Notes: generated from the sequence alone by a model not told the origin. Numbered from the stretch's first letter, positions 17,917 to 26,493 are shown. The stretch is DNA of 64,000 nt from Kocuria sp. (GCF_030538595.1 NZ_JAUNTS010000008.1:62001-126000), one strand, 5' to 3'. Numbers and translations are program-made.

Positions 17917-18064
17917 CCCTGTTTACCAATCTGGGGTAAAATCATGGGCAGGTGAATGTGCGGATGGTTTTTTGGTTGTTCCTCACTAATCCGCATCAAC
18001 ACCCAGACACCGAAGTGTGACCCACCGGGCGGCCAGCCTAAGGCCCGCCAGCCCTGTGCCACGC

Positions 18065-18200
18065 GCCCCACCAGGATGGTGACGAGACCTTGGCCAAGGT
18101 AAGTCACTGGTCTTGGTGGGGCAACTTCGGGGGATGCCAAGCCAGGCAGCCGCGCCAGCCCAGACAGGAACCGGCGGACGAGACCCCACAGGGTAAGTCC
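18065..18200 (+). ncRNA. structured noncoding segment upstream of the capsid gene
   Basis: Bases 17917-18306 hold no gene. A 9-bp stem GCCCCACCA (18065-18073) / TGGTGGGGC (18114-18122) encloses a second stem (18077-18083 / 18103-18109) and an inner hairpin CCTTGGCCAAGG. The inner unit GACGAGACC...GGTAAGTC is repeated at 18177-18199 with a different hairpin tip: the bases in the stem change but pairing is kept, and the internal loop GAGA opposite TAA is constant, like the UAA/GAN loop motif of structured RNAs. A small hairpin CCCCTATTCAGGGG (18269-18282) lies just before the capsid start. It may be a leader RNA or a packaging signal. Confidence 0.5.
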
Positions 18201-18306
18201 ACCAGTCCCGCTGAGCGGCCCCGCTAGCCTAGGCTCGCGTGACCCGCGTCGTGACCACAGAACACAGACCCCTATTCAGGGGCTATCACGATTGCGAGAA
18301 CAAACA

Positions 18307-19512
18307 ATGGATACGAAACTCCAAGCCCTCACTGCCGAAGCGCAGGGCATCATTGCCGCCTACAAGGCTGGCACCATGACCGATGCCCAACGGAACCGGC
18401 TGAACACCCTCAACACAGAGATTGAGGCACGTAAGGCTGAGGTAGACCAGATCAAGGCCGGCGAAGCCCTGGTGGCGGGTATTGGTGCGGAAAAGAGCAC
18501 CGGCACACCCAAGGGCCAACGCCTGACCCGTGGGGCCGTGCAGAAGACCGCCGGTGACCTGGCGAAGCAGATCACCCGGAATTCCCACAGCATGGGCACA
18601 AAGGCCGCCATTACGGGCGTGTATCAGTCCGAGTGGGGCGAGAACATCACGGTGTACACCACCCCCTTGGCCCCGTCCCTGACCTCATTGTTCACGGCCT
18701 TGCCGCTGACCCTCCACGGGCAGGAGCACTACAGCTATCTGCGCACCGGAGAGAACGATCTACGGGCCGATACCGTGGTGAAAGGTGAGCTGAAGCCCAC
18801 CTCCACGTTCGGTGTGGAATACGTCCAGGATCGACTGCGTATGTTCGCCCACGTCTCCGACCCCTGTAACGAACAGGTCTTGGAGGACGCCCCGGTGCTT
18901 CACCAGTTCCTCGGCAAAGGCCTCACTGACGGCCTGTTGACCGCCCTGGACCGGCAGCTGATCAGCGGTCGCGGTTCCACCGTCCCCGGCCGACCGGACA
19001 TCGCTGGTCTGCCGCAGGACGAGAACAACGACGACGAACCGAAGCGAGATGAAATTCTTGGTTTGGCGAACGTTGATGGAATTCTTGTTGTTGAGGTTGC
19101 TGAAGGCGTTGGAATGCTCAACAGCATCCGAAAGGCAATCACTTCCATCTCGCTGGCCAGCGGCGCAGAAGCCAACACCGTTGTGATGCACCCAGCACAG
19201 TATGAGGAACTGGAGCTCCAACAGCTCACTGATGGTGCGTACCTGCTGGATTCCTCACCGGTTGCATTGCACACAAACACGCTTTGGGGCTTGAACATCA
19301 CGCTCTCGCAGGGTGTGGAGATGGGTGAGGCATTCATCCTGGATACCAACGCCGTGCAGCTCTCCACTGATTACCAGGGCATCCGCCTGGCGATCTCCAA
19401 CAACGTGGATGACGATTTTCAGCGCAACAATGTCCGCTTCCGCGCTGAAGCACGGTTCAACCTGGACGTGATCAATCCCAAGGGTGTCGCCCGCGTCCGC
19501 ACCGCAGCGTAA
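18307..19512 (+). CDS. HK97-fold phage major capsid protein
   Basis: 401 residues from ATG 18307 (TTG 18292 is an alternative, with AGGGG upstream). Residues about 1-85 are a charged helix (IEARKAEVDQIKAGEALVAG) like the scaffolding delta domain of HK97-type capsids. The remainder has the typical order: GVYQSEWGENITVYTTPL (N-arm), a segment around VVKGELKPTSTFGVEYV (E-loop), the spine helix LGKGLTDGLLTALDRQLISG, a P-domain with VGMLNSIRKAITSI and TVVMHPAQYEELELQQLTDG, and the end ARFNLDVINPKGVARV. No separate protease gene is present, yet the delta-like domain is retained. Confidence 0.85.
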   Translation: MDTKLQALTAEAQGIIAAYKAGTMTDAQRNRLNTLNTEIEARKAEVDQIKAGEALVAGIGAEKSTGTPKGQRLTRGAVQKTAGDLAKQITRNSHSMGTKAAITGVYQSEWGENITVYTTPLAPSLTSLFTALPLTLHGQEHYSYLRTGENDLRADTVVKGELKPTSTFGVEYVQDRLRMFAHVSDPCNEQVLEDAPVLHQFLGKGLTDGLLTALDRQLISGRGSTVPGRPDIAGLPQDENNDDEPKRDEILGLANVDGILVVEVAEGVGMLNSIRKAITSISLASGAEANTVVMHPAQYEELELQQLTDGAYLLDSSPVALHTNTLWGLNITLSQGVEMGEAFILDTNAVQLSTDYQGIRLAISNNVDDDFQRNNVRFRAEARFNLDVINPKGVARVRTAA

Positions 19513-19524
19513 CCCCACACAAGA

Positions 19525-19564
19525 AGAAGGGGAGCCTCGCCGTCAATGGTGGGACTCCCCTTCT
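19525..19564 (+). terminator. terminator after the capsid gene
   Basis: A perfect 10-bp stem AGAAGGGGAG (19525-19534) / CTCCCCTTCT (19555-19564) starts 12 bp past the capsid stop. It separates the capsid gene from the element's right end. Confidence 0.8.
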
Positions 19565-19709
19565 CCTGTATCCACAACCCCACACACCTGTTAACGAAAA
19601 ATGTTGAAGTTGCAAACGCAAAGGGCGGAGGCTCCGATGATGGTTCTCTCCCCCCGGACCCCACCCCCTCCCCCTAAACGGTGTTCAAGTTTGGTTTGGG
19701 CACCCTAGT

Positions 19710-20021
19710 TTGTCGCCTGGTGAGCGTCGTGAGCCTGTGTCTGAGCAGTCCGACGCGGGCATGCCCACACGCGCCATAGCGCCCATTGTCGGGACCGACC
19801 AGGCGACTGTTGCCAGAGACACCCAAGCACAGTCTGATACCCCTCAGAAGGTGCCTTCTCCCACTGTCGCGGTCTCCGTTACTGGCATGGACGGGAAGAC
19901 CCACACCCGGCAAGCCCCAACCCAGCCGGAACCACGCGGCACACGTCCCAACCACCGCAGAGCGCAACGCCACACCGCGCAACGTAGTGGGACCGGATTG
20001 AACACCCAGGCGACTTTATGA
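19710..20021 (+). pseudogene. N-terminally truncated helix-turn-helix protein of actinobacterial elements
   Basis: The frame reads LSPGERREPVSEQSDAGM, then RAIAPIVGTDQATVARDTQA and later VTGMDGKTHTR. This is the ParB-like HTH segment and conserved VTGxDGKT tail found in proteins of actinobacterial mobile elements, from memory of that family. There is no ATG and only a TTG at 19710; the frame stays open to 19641 without an N-terminal domain. It is probably a remnant, though a short TTG-started protein is possible. Bases 19565-19709 hold nothing else I recognise. Confidence 0.5.
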
Positions 20022-20046
20022 GCATCCCCTCTGACAAGATCAGGGC

Positions 20047-20574
20047 ATGCTTGATTCAAACACTTGGTCAGCCCTGTACCCCTACGTTGCTCTCATAGTG
20101 ACCCCCGCGGTCGGCCTAGTCGGCATATGGGTGGGAGAGCGCCTAAGACGCGCCAGCAACACTGAGTCAGCCGCTAGAGAGCGCGATATCGCCCGGCGCG
20201 GTCAGGTAGCTGCCGCGGCTGTGTCGTTGATAACCGCCGTTAGGCAACACCTTGCGTTCAACATGGCCAAGGCTGACCATGACCGAAACACCACTATGTT
20301 CAACCGGAAACCAGCAGTGGGCATCCAGTCCTTAGAAGGGATGATTGACGACCAGTGCGAGGCTCTGAGCCGGGAGCGGGATCATTTATTGGCACAGCGG
20401 ACGAAAGTCAACAGTGACCTGTCCACAGCTGTGGCATTGATTCAAATCCTGTGTCCACATTTGCACGGCCGAGCGCATGAGCTGGCCAGGATGGCCGCCA
20501 AGAGCGATTCCCCCTCGGTCGAACTCGAATTGCACGTGAGAGAGTTCGCGGACGCAGCGGCAGAGTACGTCTAA
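20047..20574 (+). CDS. single-TM element protein of unknown function
   Basis: 175 residues from ATG 20047. An N-terminal membrane anchor (YPYVALIVTPAVGLVGIWV) is followed by a cytoplasmic helical domain (NTESAARERDIARRGQVAAA, EALSRERDHLLAQRTKVNSD). It is the last gene before attR, a position where satellites and prophages often place superinfection-exclusion or defence genes. No motif confirms that role. Confidence 0.55.
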   Translation: MLDSNTWSALYPYVALIVTPAVGLVGIWVGERLRRASNTESAARERDIARRGQVAAAAVSLITAVRQHLAFNMAKADHDRNTTMFNRKPAVGIQSLEGMIDDQCEALSRERDHLLAQRTKVNSDLSTAVALIQILCPHLHGRAHELARMAAKSDSPSVELELHVREFADAAAEYV

Positions 20575-20599
20575 CCACGGTGGCGCAATCACGGTCTGA

Positions 20600-20628
20600 G
20601 TCCGCACAGAGTCCGCAAAAAGTCCGCA
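20600..20628 (+). repeat. right arm-type integrase sites
   Basis: Three GTCCGCA heptamers at 20600, 20611 and 20622 are spaced exactly 11 bp, one helical turn, in the same orientation. The same spacing is seen beside attL. They fit arm-type binding sites of the element integrase. Confidence 0.65.
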
Positions 20629-20708
20629 ACAGGGCCAAAAACACCAACCACCGACAACACCAAGAACCCCGGAATCACGCGGAAGTTAGCGCCTCACAAC
20701 CACCCGCT

Positions 20709-20734
20709 AACCCCTACTGGTAGTACCAGATGAA
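20709..20734. other. right attachment site (attR)
   Basis: Second copy of the 26-bp core, differing from attL at one base (C for T). It contains the last codons (FIWYYQ) and the stop of the host membrane protein gene read on the minus strand. Confidence 0.8.
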
Positions 20735-21085
20735 GTTCATGCGATAGACCATCACAATAATGGTGGGGCCTGTGGCGGCCAGGACCCAGTTGGACCAGCT
20801 GGAACGTTCCACCAGAGACCAAATGAAGGTGCCCGCGGGGATGATGAGCGCTGTGAGCAGATAGCCCCAGTACTCCAATACGCTACCCGAGGCTTCCGGA
20901 CCCACGAACATCATCACAATTGACCCCAGCCCGTACACCACCAGGAAGGCTTCCAGCAGCAGCACGGACCCCTGGGTCAGGTCACTGGGGGCGCGGCCCC
21001 GCATGGCTTGGACCACGCACACCAGGCAGGACAGGGTGCCGAGCACCACGGAGGCCCAGAACCAGCCGTCATATCCCCACAGCAT
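20714..21085 (-). CDS. four-helix membrane protein, integration target of the element
   Basis: 123 residues from ATG 21085 (AAGGAGTGCGTTG upstream). Four hydrophobic helices: FWASVVLGTLSCLVCVVQAM, LLLEAFLVVYGLGSIVMMFV, YWGYLLTALIIPAGTFIW and NWVLAATGPTIIVMVY, ending MNFIWYYQ. Function unknown. It follows truB on the same strand with a 25-bp gap. The attachment core covers its last codons, and the reading frame is intact after integration. Confidence 0.75.
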   Translation of the reverse strand: MLWGYDGWFWASVVLGTLSCLVCVVQAMRGRAPSDLTQGSVLLLEAFLVVYGLGSIVMMFVGPEASGSVLEYWGYLLTALIIPAGTFIWSLVERSSWSNWVLAATGPTIIVMVYRMNFIWYYQ

Positions 21086-21110
21086 CAACGCACTCCTTCA
21101 CGTGCAGAAA

Positions 21111-22124
21111 TCATTGTGCCCGCAGCACCAGAACAGGCTTTGCGGTCCGCTCACCGGGATTGCCACGGTCCTCCAACAGGGCAACCACACCGCCATCGGG
21201 GGCAAAACCTGCGGTCAGTTCCGAGGAACCGGTGGCGGCAATGCGCTTGCCGTGACCCAGGTCGGTGGTCTCTGAGGCCGAGAGTTCCCGGGCCGGGAAC
21301 ATGGCCCGGGCTGCGGTGTCCAGGGAGGTCACGGGAACGGTACCGCCGCTTGCCACTATCTCCCGCAGCTGGTCCAACTCGGCAGCATGGGACAAATCAA
21401 GCGAGCCCACCCGCGTCCGCCGCAGAGCAGTCAGGTGCCCGTGAACACCCAACACATCACCCAGATCACGGGCCAGGGCACGCACATAGGTACCGGAGGA
21501 AACATCCACCGTGACCGTCACGTCCACCACCTGGGTGCCGTCTTCCAACTCCCGCCGTTCAGCAGCATGGACGTCAAACCTGGACACCGTCACGGATCGT
21601 GCTGCCAGTTGGACGTCCTCACCTGCACGAACACGGGCATAGGAGCGCTTGCCGTCCACTTTGATGGCGGACACCGCCGAGGGAACCTGCTGGATCTCCC
21701 CCGTCAGTCCCGCCACAGCAAGGGCGATCTGCTCATCAGTCACGGCCTGAACGGCATCCGCATCAGCGACGTCGGTCACCTCACCTTCGGCGTCCTCGGT
21801 CACCGTGGCCTGACCCAACCGGATGGTGGCGTCATAGGTCTTGTCCGCACCCACCAGGTAGGTCAGCAGTTTGGTGCCGCGGCCCACGCCCACCACCAGA
21901 ACGCCGGTGGCCATGGGGTCAAGAGTGCCTGCGTGACCCACTTTTTTGGTGCCGCACAGTCTGCGCAACCGACCCACGACGTCGTGGCTGGTCCAGCCCT
22001 GCGGCTTGTCCACCACAACCAAACCCTCCGGGACGGGCAGGGACGGGTCCGGGCGTGGAACATCCTCCCGCGGCCGAGAAGATGGGTCGCGGGAGGATGT
22101 GTGATCCGCAGATGCAGACGTCAA
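21111..22124 (-). CDS. truB: tRNA pseudouridine(55) synthase
   Basis: Makes pseudouridine 55 in the T-loop of tRNAs. Up to 337 residues from TTG 22124, which overlaps the rbfA stop. The first 33 residues are poorly conserved, so a later start is possible. Motifs: GLVVVDKPQGWTSHDVVGRL, KVGHAGTLDPMATGVLVVG with the catalytic Asp in the GTLDP motif, KTYDATIRLGQAT, and YVRALARDLG. The C-terminal extension ends in a PUA-like segment. Confidence 0.95.
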   Translation of the reverse strand: MTSASADHTSSRDPSSRPREDVPRPDPSLPVPEGLVVVDKPQGWTSHDVVGRLRRLCGTKKVGHAGTLDPMATGVLVVGVGRGTKLLTYLVGADKTYDATIRLGQATVTEDAEGEVTDVADADAVQAVTDEQIALAVAGLTGEIQQVPSAVSAIKVDGKRSYARVRAGEDVQLAARSVTVSRFDVHAAERRELEDGTQVVDVTVTVDVSSGTYVRALARDLGDVLGVHGHLTALRRTRVGSLDLSHAAELDQLREIVASGGTVPVTSLDTAARAMFPARELSASETTDLGHGKRIAATGSSELTAGFAPDGGVVALLEDRGNPGERTAKPVLVLRAQ

Positions 22125-22630
22125 CGGTTGGTGTCCTCCGCCTCAGCCTCGGCTGGTTCCTCCGCCGCAACCTGGGTGGTTTCGCCGGCGTGGGCGGAGT
22201 CGTCGTCGTTGTCATCGGAGGTGCGGTAGGGGTTCTCCCCGGAGGCGTACTGAGCGCCCACCGCGGCCGCCGCCACCTCCGCGTCCTTCTCCTTGGCTCG
22301 GCGCAAAACGTCCTCCAGGTGGGAGGCCGCTTCCGGAATTTCATCCGCCACGAACTCCAACGTGGGAGTCAGGCGAGCGGTGATGTTCTTGCCCACCTCC
22401 GAGCGCAGGATGCCCTTGGCGGACTCCAGCGCGCGAGCTGAATCAGCCTTCTCCTCAGCCGTGCCGTACACGGTGTAGTAGACAGTGGCGTGCTGGAGGT
22501 CGTTGGTCACCCGGGCATCGGTCACGGTCACAAAACCCAGGCGGGGATCCTTGATCCGGCGCTCCAGGGCTTGGGCAACAATCACCTTGATGCGATCCGC
22601 CATCCGGGTGGCGCGCTGTGCGTCAACCAT
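22121..22630 (-). CDS. rbfA: 30S ribosome-binding factor A
   Basis: Helps late 30S maturation and cold adaptation. 169 residues from ATG 22630, preceded by AAGGAGTGACC. The KH-like domain shows MADRIKVIVAQALERRIKDP, GFVTVTDARVTNDLQHATVY and LRSEVGKNITARLTPTLEFV, then DEIPEAASHLEDVLRRAKEK. The C-terminal 45 residues are an acidic tail typical of actinobacterial versions. Coupled to truB. Confidence 0.95.
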   Translation of the reverse strand: MVDAQRATRMADRIKVIVAQALERRIKDPRLGFVTVTDARVTNDLQHATVYYTVYGTAEEKADSARALESAKGILRSEVGKNITARLTPTLEFVADEIPEAASHLEDVLRRAKEKDAEVAAAAVGAQYASGENPYRTSDDNDDDSAHAGETTQVAAEEPAEAEAEDTNR

Positions 22631-22716
22631 GGTCACTCCTTCAATCAGTTCACAAAGTTCTTCTGCTTCCAGCTTGCCAGTCATCCACACTCACAGCGGC
22701 CGGCAGGCTGGACAAG

Positions 22717-22764
22717 GCAACGGCCCGTACCCGTCCGGTCAGGACTGACGGTACGGGCCGTTGC
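22717..22764 (-). terminator. terminator between infB and rbfA
   Basis: A perfect 15-bp inverted repeat GCAACGGCCCGTACC (22717-22731) / GGTACGGGCCGTTGC (22750-22764) lies just past the infB stop on the minus strand. The stem is strong but lacks a clear T-run, so read-through to rbfA is possible. Confidence 0.75.
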
Positions 22765-22798
22765 ATGCTCGTTTTCGCAGTGGCGAAAACTGAGGCGA

Positions 22799-25759
22799 TC
22801 AGACGCGGGGCTTCTCCTGAAGCTCCCAGGTCTCAATGATGTCGCCTTCCTTGATGTCGTTGAAGGAACCGAGCCCAATACCGCACTCGTATCCGTCGCG
22901 GACCTCAACGGCGTCGTCCTTGAAGCGACGCAGCGATTCGATCTTCAGCTTCTCCTGCACCACGTTGCCATCGCGCACCAAGCGGGCGTTGGCGTTGCGC
23001 TTGATCAAGCCTTCGGTCACGTAGGAACCGGCAATGTTGCCCCACTTGGAGGAACGGAAGACCTCGCGGACCTCCGCCTTGCCCAGCTCCACTTCCTCGT
23101 ACTCCGGCTTGAGCATGCCCTTCAGCGCTGCCTCAACATCATCCAGAGCGTTGTAGATGACCGAGTAGAACTTCATCTCCACGCCTTCGCGGTCCGCCAG
23201 TTCGGAGACGCGCTCCGCGGGGCGAACGTTGAAGCCAATGATGATGGCGTTGTCCACGGTGGCCAGGTTGACGTCGTTCTGGGTGATGGCACCCACGCCG
23301 CGGTGAATCACGCGCAGCTGAACTTCATCAGAGGCAACCTCAATCTTCATGAGCGAATCTTCCAGGGCCTCCACGGCACCGGAAACGTCACCCTTGATGA
23401 TCAGGTTCAAGGTGTCGATCTTGCCCTCGGCCACGGCGGCGTCGAAGGATTCCAAGGTCACACGCTTGCGCCGCTTGGCCAGCAGGGCGTTACGGTCAGC
23501 TGCCTGACGCTTCTCAGCGATCTGACGGGCCGTACGCTCTTCAGCGGTCACCAGGAAGGTGTCACCGGCGCGCGGCACGGAGTTCAGACCCAACACCTGC
23601 ACCGGGCGGGAAGGAGTGGCCTCCTCCACAGCCTGGCCGTCCTCGTCGAACATGGCACGCACGCGACCGTGGGCACCGCCCACCACCATGGAATCCCCAA
23701 CACGCAAGGTGCCGGACTGGACCAACACGGTGCACACGGCACCGCGGCCACGGTCCAGGTTGGCTTCAATGGCCACACCGCGGGCTTCCTTGTTCGGATT
23801 GGCCAGCAGTTCCAAGGTGCCATCTGCGGTCAACACAACGGCTTCCAGCAGCCCCTGGATGTTCTGCCCGGCGCGGGCGGAGACATCCACGAACATGGTG
23901 TCGCCACCGTATTCCTCCGGAATCAGACCGTATTCGGTCAGCTGACCGCGGATCTTCTCCGGGTTTGCCTCCGGCTTGTCGATCTTGTTCACCGCAACCA
24001 CGATCGGCACATTGGCGGCCTGCGCGTGGTTCAAGGCCTCAACGGTCTGCGGCATCACGCCGTCGTCCGCAGCCACCACCAGCAACGCGATGTCCGTGAC
24101 CTGGGCACCACGGGCACGCATGGCGGTGAACGCCTCGTGACCCGGGGTGTCAATGAAGGTCAGCTTGCGCTCCTGATCGTCAACCTCCGTGGAGATCTGG
24201 TACGCACCGATGTGCTGGGTGATGCCGCCGGCTTCGCCCTCAATCACGCGGGTGTTGCGGATGGCATCCAGCAGACGGGTCTTACCGTGGTCCACGTGGC
24301 CCATGACGGTCACGACGGCGGGGCGCGGCTCCAACACTTCTTCATCCTCGGCAGCCGATTCGGCGGCCAAGTCGATGTCAAAGGACTCGAACAGCTCGCG
24401 CTCCTCGTCCTCCGGGGAGACGATCTTGATGACGTAGCCCAGCTCGGCACCCAACAACTCAAAGGTTTCCTCGTCCAAGGACTGGGTTTGAGTTGCCATT
24501 TCGCCCAGGTGGATCAGTACCTGGACCAGTGCGGCCGGGTTGGCCTCAATCTTCTCCGCAAAGTCCATCAGCGACGCACCGCGGCGCAAACGCACCTCGG
24601 TGGAACCGTTACCGTGCGGCACAGAGACGCCACCGATCTTCGGTGCATTCATCTGCTCCAGTTCCTGGCGCTTTGCCCTGCGCGACTTACGCCCCTTACG
24701 GGACGGGCCACCACGACCGAAAGCACCCTGGGTGGCACCGCGGCCACCGCGGCCCGGACCACCACCGGGACGGAATCCTGCTCCGCCACCGGCACCCGGG
24801 GCACCGCCACCACCGCCTCCGCGACGGGGACCGCCCTGGCCACCACCGGCACCGCCGCGGCCACCCGGACGGGCTCCGACCGGCGCCACATTGGTGGTGT
24901 GACCGGGCATCATGTTCGGGCTGGGGCGCGGACCGGACGGACGCGGGCCACGGGGAGCCTGGCCGGGACGCGGCGCAGCTGGGCGAGGACCGCCCTGGCC
25001 GCCACCCTGTGCCTGACCGCCGCCTTGACCCTGGCCCGGACGCAGGCCTGCGGGACGGGGACCACCTTGGCCACCACCCTGACCGCGAGAACCCGGACGG
25101 GACATACCCTGCTGGGAAGCAAACGGGTTGTTACCCGGACGCGGGCCTGCGGGACGGGGACCGCCCTGGCCACCACCCTGACCGCGAGAACCCGGACGGG
25201 ACATACCCTGCTGGGAAGCGAACGGGTTGTTACCCGGACGCGGGCCGGAACCACCCGGCTTGGGACCGGGAGTGGGGCCGCCAGCGGGCTTGGGCGCGCT
25301 CTCCTGAGCCCCTGCAGCAGGGGTTGCAGACTCGCTGCGCTCGGTCGGCTCGGACTTCGCGGCAGCCTCGGGAGCGTCGGTCGGAGCCGAGGCTTCCGGC
25401 TTTGCTGCAGCCGCACCGGGTTTCGGCGCAGCCGAAGGCTTGGGAGCGGGCTTGGCTCCCGGCTTGGGGGCAGCGGAAGTTGCCTTGGCTGCGGGCTTGG
25501 CGGGGGCGTCGTCGTTGGCAGCGGCGCTCTTGGGCGCTGACTTGCCAGCGGCAGGCTTGTCCGCCTTGGTTGATGTGGGGGTTGCGGACTCGGCCGGCGC
25601 TGCGGTGCCCACGGCATCCTTCAGCTTCTTGGCCACCGGGGGCTCCACCGTGGAGGAGGCCCCGCGGACGAATTCGCCCAGGTCCTGCAATTTGGCAATG
25701 GCCTCTTTGGAGGTCATGCCGAGCTCTTTGGCCAGCTCGTGTACTCGTTGCTTAGCCAC
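22799..25759 (-). CDS. infB: translation initiation factor IF-2
   Basis: GTPase that brings initiator tRNA to the 30S subunit. 986 residues from GTG 25759 behind AGGAGAAAA. The N-terminal IF2N domain is [21 protein letters not shown] long Ala/Pro/Gly/Arg-rich linker typical of actinobacteria follows, containing a 33-residue tandem repeat. The G domain has [18 protein letters not shown] (G1), DTPGHEA (G3) and [16 protein letters not shown] (G4). Domains II-IV end with [20 protein letters not shown]. Large open frames on the opposite strand are shadows. Confidence 0.98.
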   Translation of the reverse strand: MAKQRVHELAKELGMTSKEAIAKLQDLGEFVRGASSTVEPPVAKKLKDAVGTAAPAESATPTSTKADKPAAGKSAPKSAAANDDAPAKPAAKATSAAPKPGAKPAPKPSAAPKPGAAAAKPEASAPTDAPEAAAKSEPTERSESATPAAGAQESAPKPAGGPTPGPKPGGSGPRPGNNPFASQQGMSRPGSRGQGGGQGGPRPAGPRPGNNPFASQQGMSRPGSRGQGGGQGGPRPAGLRPGQGQGGGQAQGGGQGGPRPAAPRPGQAPRGPRPSGPRPSPNMMPGHTTNVAPVGARPGGRGGAGGGQGGPRRGGGGGGAPGAGGGAGFRPGGGPGRGGRGATQGAFGRGGPSRKGRKSRRAKRQELEQMNAPKIGGVSVPHGNGSTEVRLRRGASLMDFAEKIEANPAALVQVLIHLGEMATQTQSLDEETFELLGAELGYVIKIVSPEDEERELFESFDIDLAAESAAEDEEVLEPRPAVVTVMGHVDHGKTRLLDAIRNTRVIEGEAGGITQHIGAYQISTEVDDQERKLTFIDTPGHEAFTAMRARGAQVTDIALLVVAADDGVMPQTVEALNHAQAANVPIVVAVNKIDKPEANPEKIRGQLTEYGLIPEEYGGDTMFVDVSARAGQNIQGLLEAVVLTADGTLELLANPNKEARGVAIEANLDRGRGAVCTVLVQSGTLRVGDSMVVGGAHGRVRAMFDEDGQAVEEATPSRPVQVLGLNSVPRAGDTFLVTAEERTARQIAEKRQAADRNALLAKRRKRVTLESFDAAVAEGKIDTLNLIIKGDVSGAVEALEDSLMKIEVASDEVQLRVIHRGVGAITQNDVNLATVDNAIIIGFNVRPAERVSELADREGVEMKFYSVIYNALDDVEAALKGMLKPEYEEVELGKAEVREVFRSSKWGNIAGSYVTEGLIKRNANARLVRDGNVVQEKLKIESLRRFKDDAVEVRDGYECGIGLGSFNDIKEGDIIETWELQEKPRV
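25035..25246 (-). repeat. 99-bp tandem repeat inside infB
   Basis: Two copies with a 99-bp period (25035-25133 and 25134-25232, plus the start of a third) encode the linker unit with [18 protein letters not shown] twice. Few base differences separate the copies, so the duplication is recent or is kept uniform by recombination. Confidence 0.85.
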
Positions 25760-26015
25760 TTTTCTCCTGTCCCGGTCCGCATCCGTGACAGGAGGCGGAC
25801 CGACTACTTGCCGTGTGGGGTCGCCACAACGCTCACCGAGCGCGCGGCACAACCGTGTTCAGAGCACTGCAAAGCACTCATCGTTCGGCACTCATCGGGT
25901 TTCCATCAGCTTCTGACTCGCTTTCCATGGCAGTCCGCCCCGGAACTTCACTGCCCGCCACGTTGACGGGTCAGCCGGTTTGGACGCGGCCGTCACGTGA
26001 ACGGCCGTGGTCGGC

Positions 26016-26291
26016 TCACTTGTGCACGGCATCCAAGGGTTGGATGGCCTGCTCGATCTGCTGCACGGCGGCGGCTGCATCAACGCGGGTTTTGAAAGCC
26101 CGGTTGAAGGCGTGGCGTCGCGCGGCTTTTTCCACGCACTCGGGTGCGGGATGCAGCCATGCTCCGCGGCCACCCAGGGATCTCTTGTGATCAATCACGA
26201 CGACGATCCCTGCCGCCCCAGCCTGCACGGTCAAGCGCACAAGGTGGTCGGGTTGGTCAACGGCTCTACATCCAATGCAGGTGCGCTGCAT
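26016..26291 (-). CDS. YlxR-family RNA-binding protein (DUF448)
   Basis: 91 residues from ATG 26291 (GTG 26303 is an alternative). Hallmark MQRTCIGCRAVDQPDHLVRL, then GRGAWLHPAPECVEKAARRH and FNRAF. YlxR proteins are small nucleoid- or RNA-associated factors encoded between nusA and infB; in some bacteria YlxR regulates rnpB. Here it sits in exactly that slot. Confidence 0.92.
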   Translation of the reverse strand: MQRTCIGCRAVDQPDHLVRLTVQAGAAGIVVVIDHKRSLGGRGAWLHPAPECVEKAARRHAFNRAFKTRVDAAAAVQQIEQAIQPLDAVHK

Positions 26292-26407
26292 GACGTGTTC
26301 CACGAAACTGAACGCACCCCTGAGTTGGAAAATTCCCGCACCGCGAAGGGGTGAAGGCATGAACCATCGACTTTTCGACCGCAGACCAGTCTAGCCCACC
26401 CACCAAC

Positions 26408-26482
26408 CAACTCCGCCGAAAACATGGTTCTTCTAGAAAAAGGACCCTCAGATTGGGTCAAACCATGTTTTCGGCGGAGTTG
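26408..26482 (-). terminator. nested inverted repeat with terminator between nusA and ylxR
   Basis: An outer perfect 22-bp inverted repeat (26408-26429 / 26461-26482; AACTCCGCCGAAAACATGG at its start) encloses, on the minus strand, a hairpin GACCC-AATCTGA-GGGTC followed by CTTTTT. The inner hairpin and T-run read as an intrinsic terminator; the outer repeat can fold around it. Confidence 0.75.
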
Positions 26483-26493
26483 ATGGGGTGGTG

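Larger units (their letters stand above)
12449..20734. mobile_element. integrated phage-satellite-like element encoding its own capsid protein
   Basis: About 8.3 kb bounded by a 26-bp direct repeat (25 of 26 identical) at 12449-12474 and 20709-20734, in the 3' end of a host membrane protein gene. Gene order: integrase and repressor (minus), then a plus-strand run of excisionase-like protein, two small genes, RepA-like ATPase, Zn-ribbon protein, WhiB-type regulator and a small protein, all with overlapping starts. A structured noncoding stretch, an HK97-like capsid gene, a terminator, an HTH fragment and a one-TM protein follow. No terminase, portal, protease, tail or lysis genes are present. 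A heavily deleted prophage is the alternative. Confidence 0.8.

Noticed and set aside
17917..18306. RNase P RNA, tmRNA or group I intron as an explanation for the structured gap
   Set aside because: The universally conserved cores (such as the RNase P GAGGAAAGTCC block) are absent, and the flanking frames are separate complete genes, not split exons.
22490..25540. Very long open frame (over 1000 codons) on the plus strand opposite infB
   Set aside because: It is an antisense shadow caused by GC-rich third codon positions. infB on the other strand has full domain homology; the shadow is low complexity and matches nothing.
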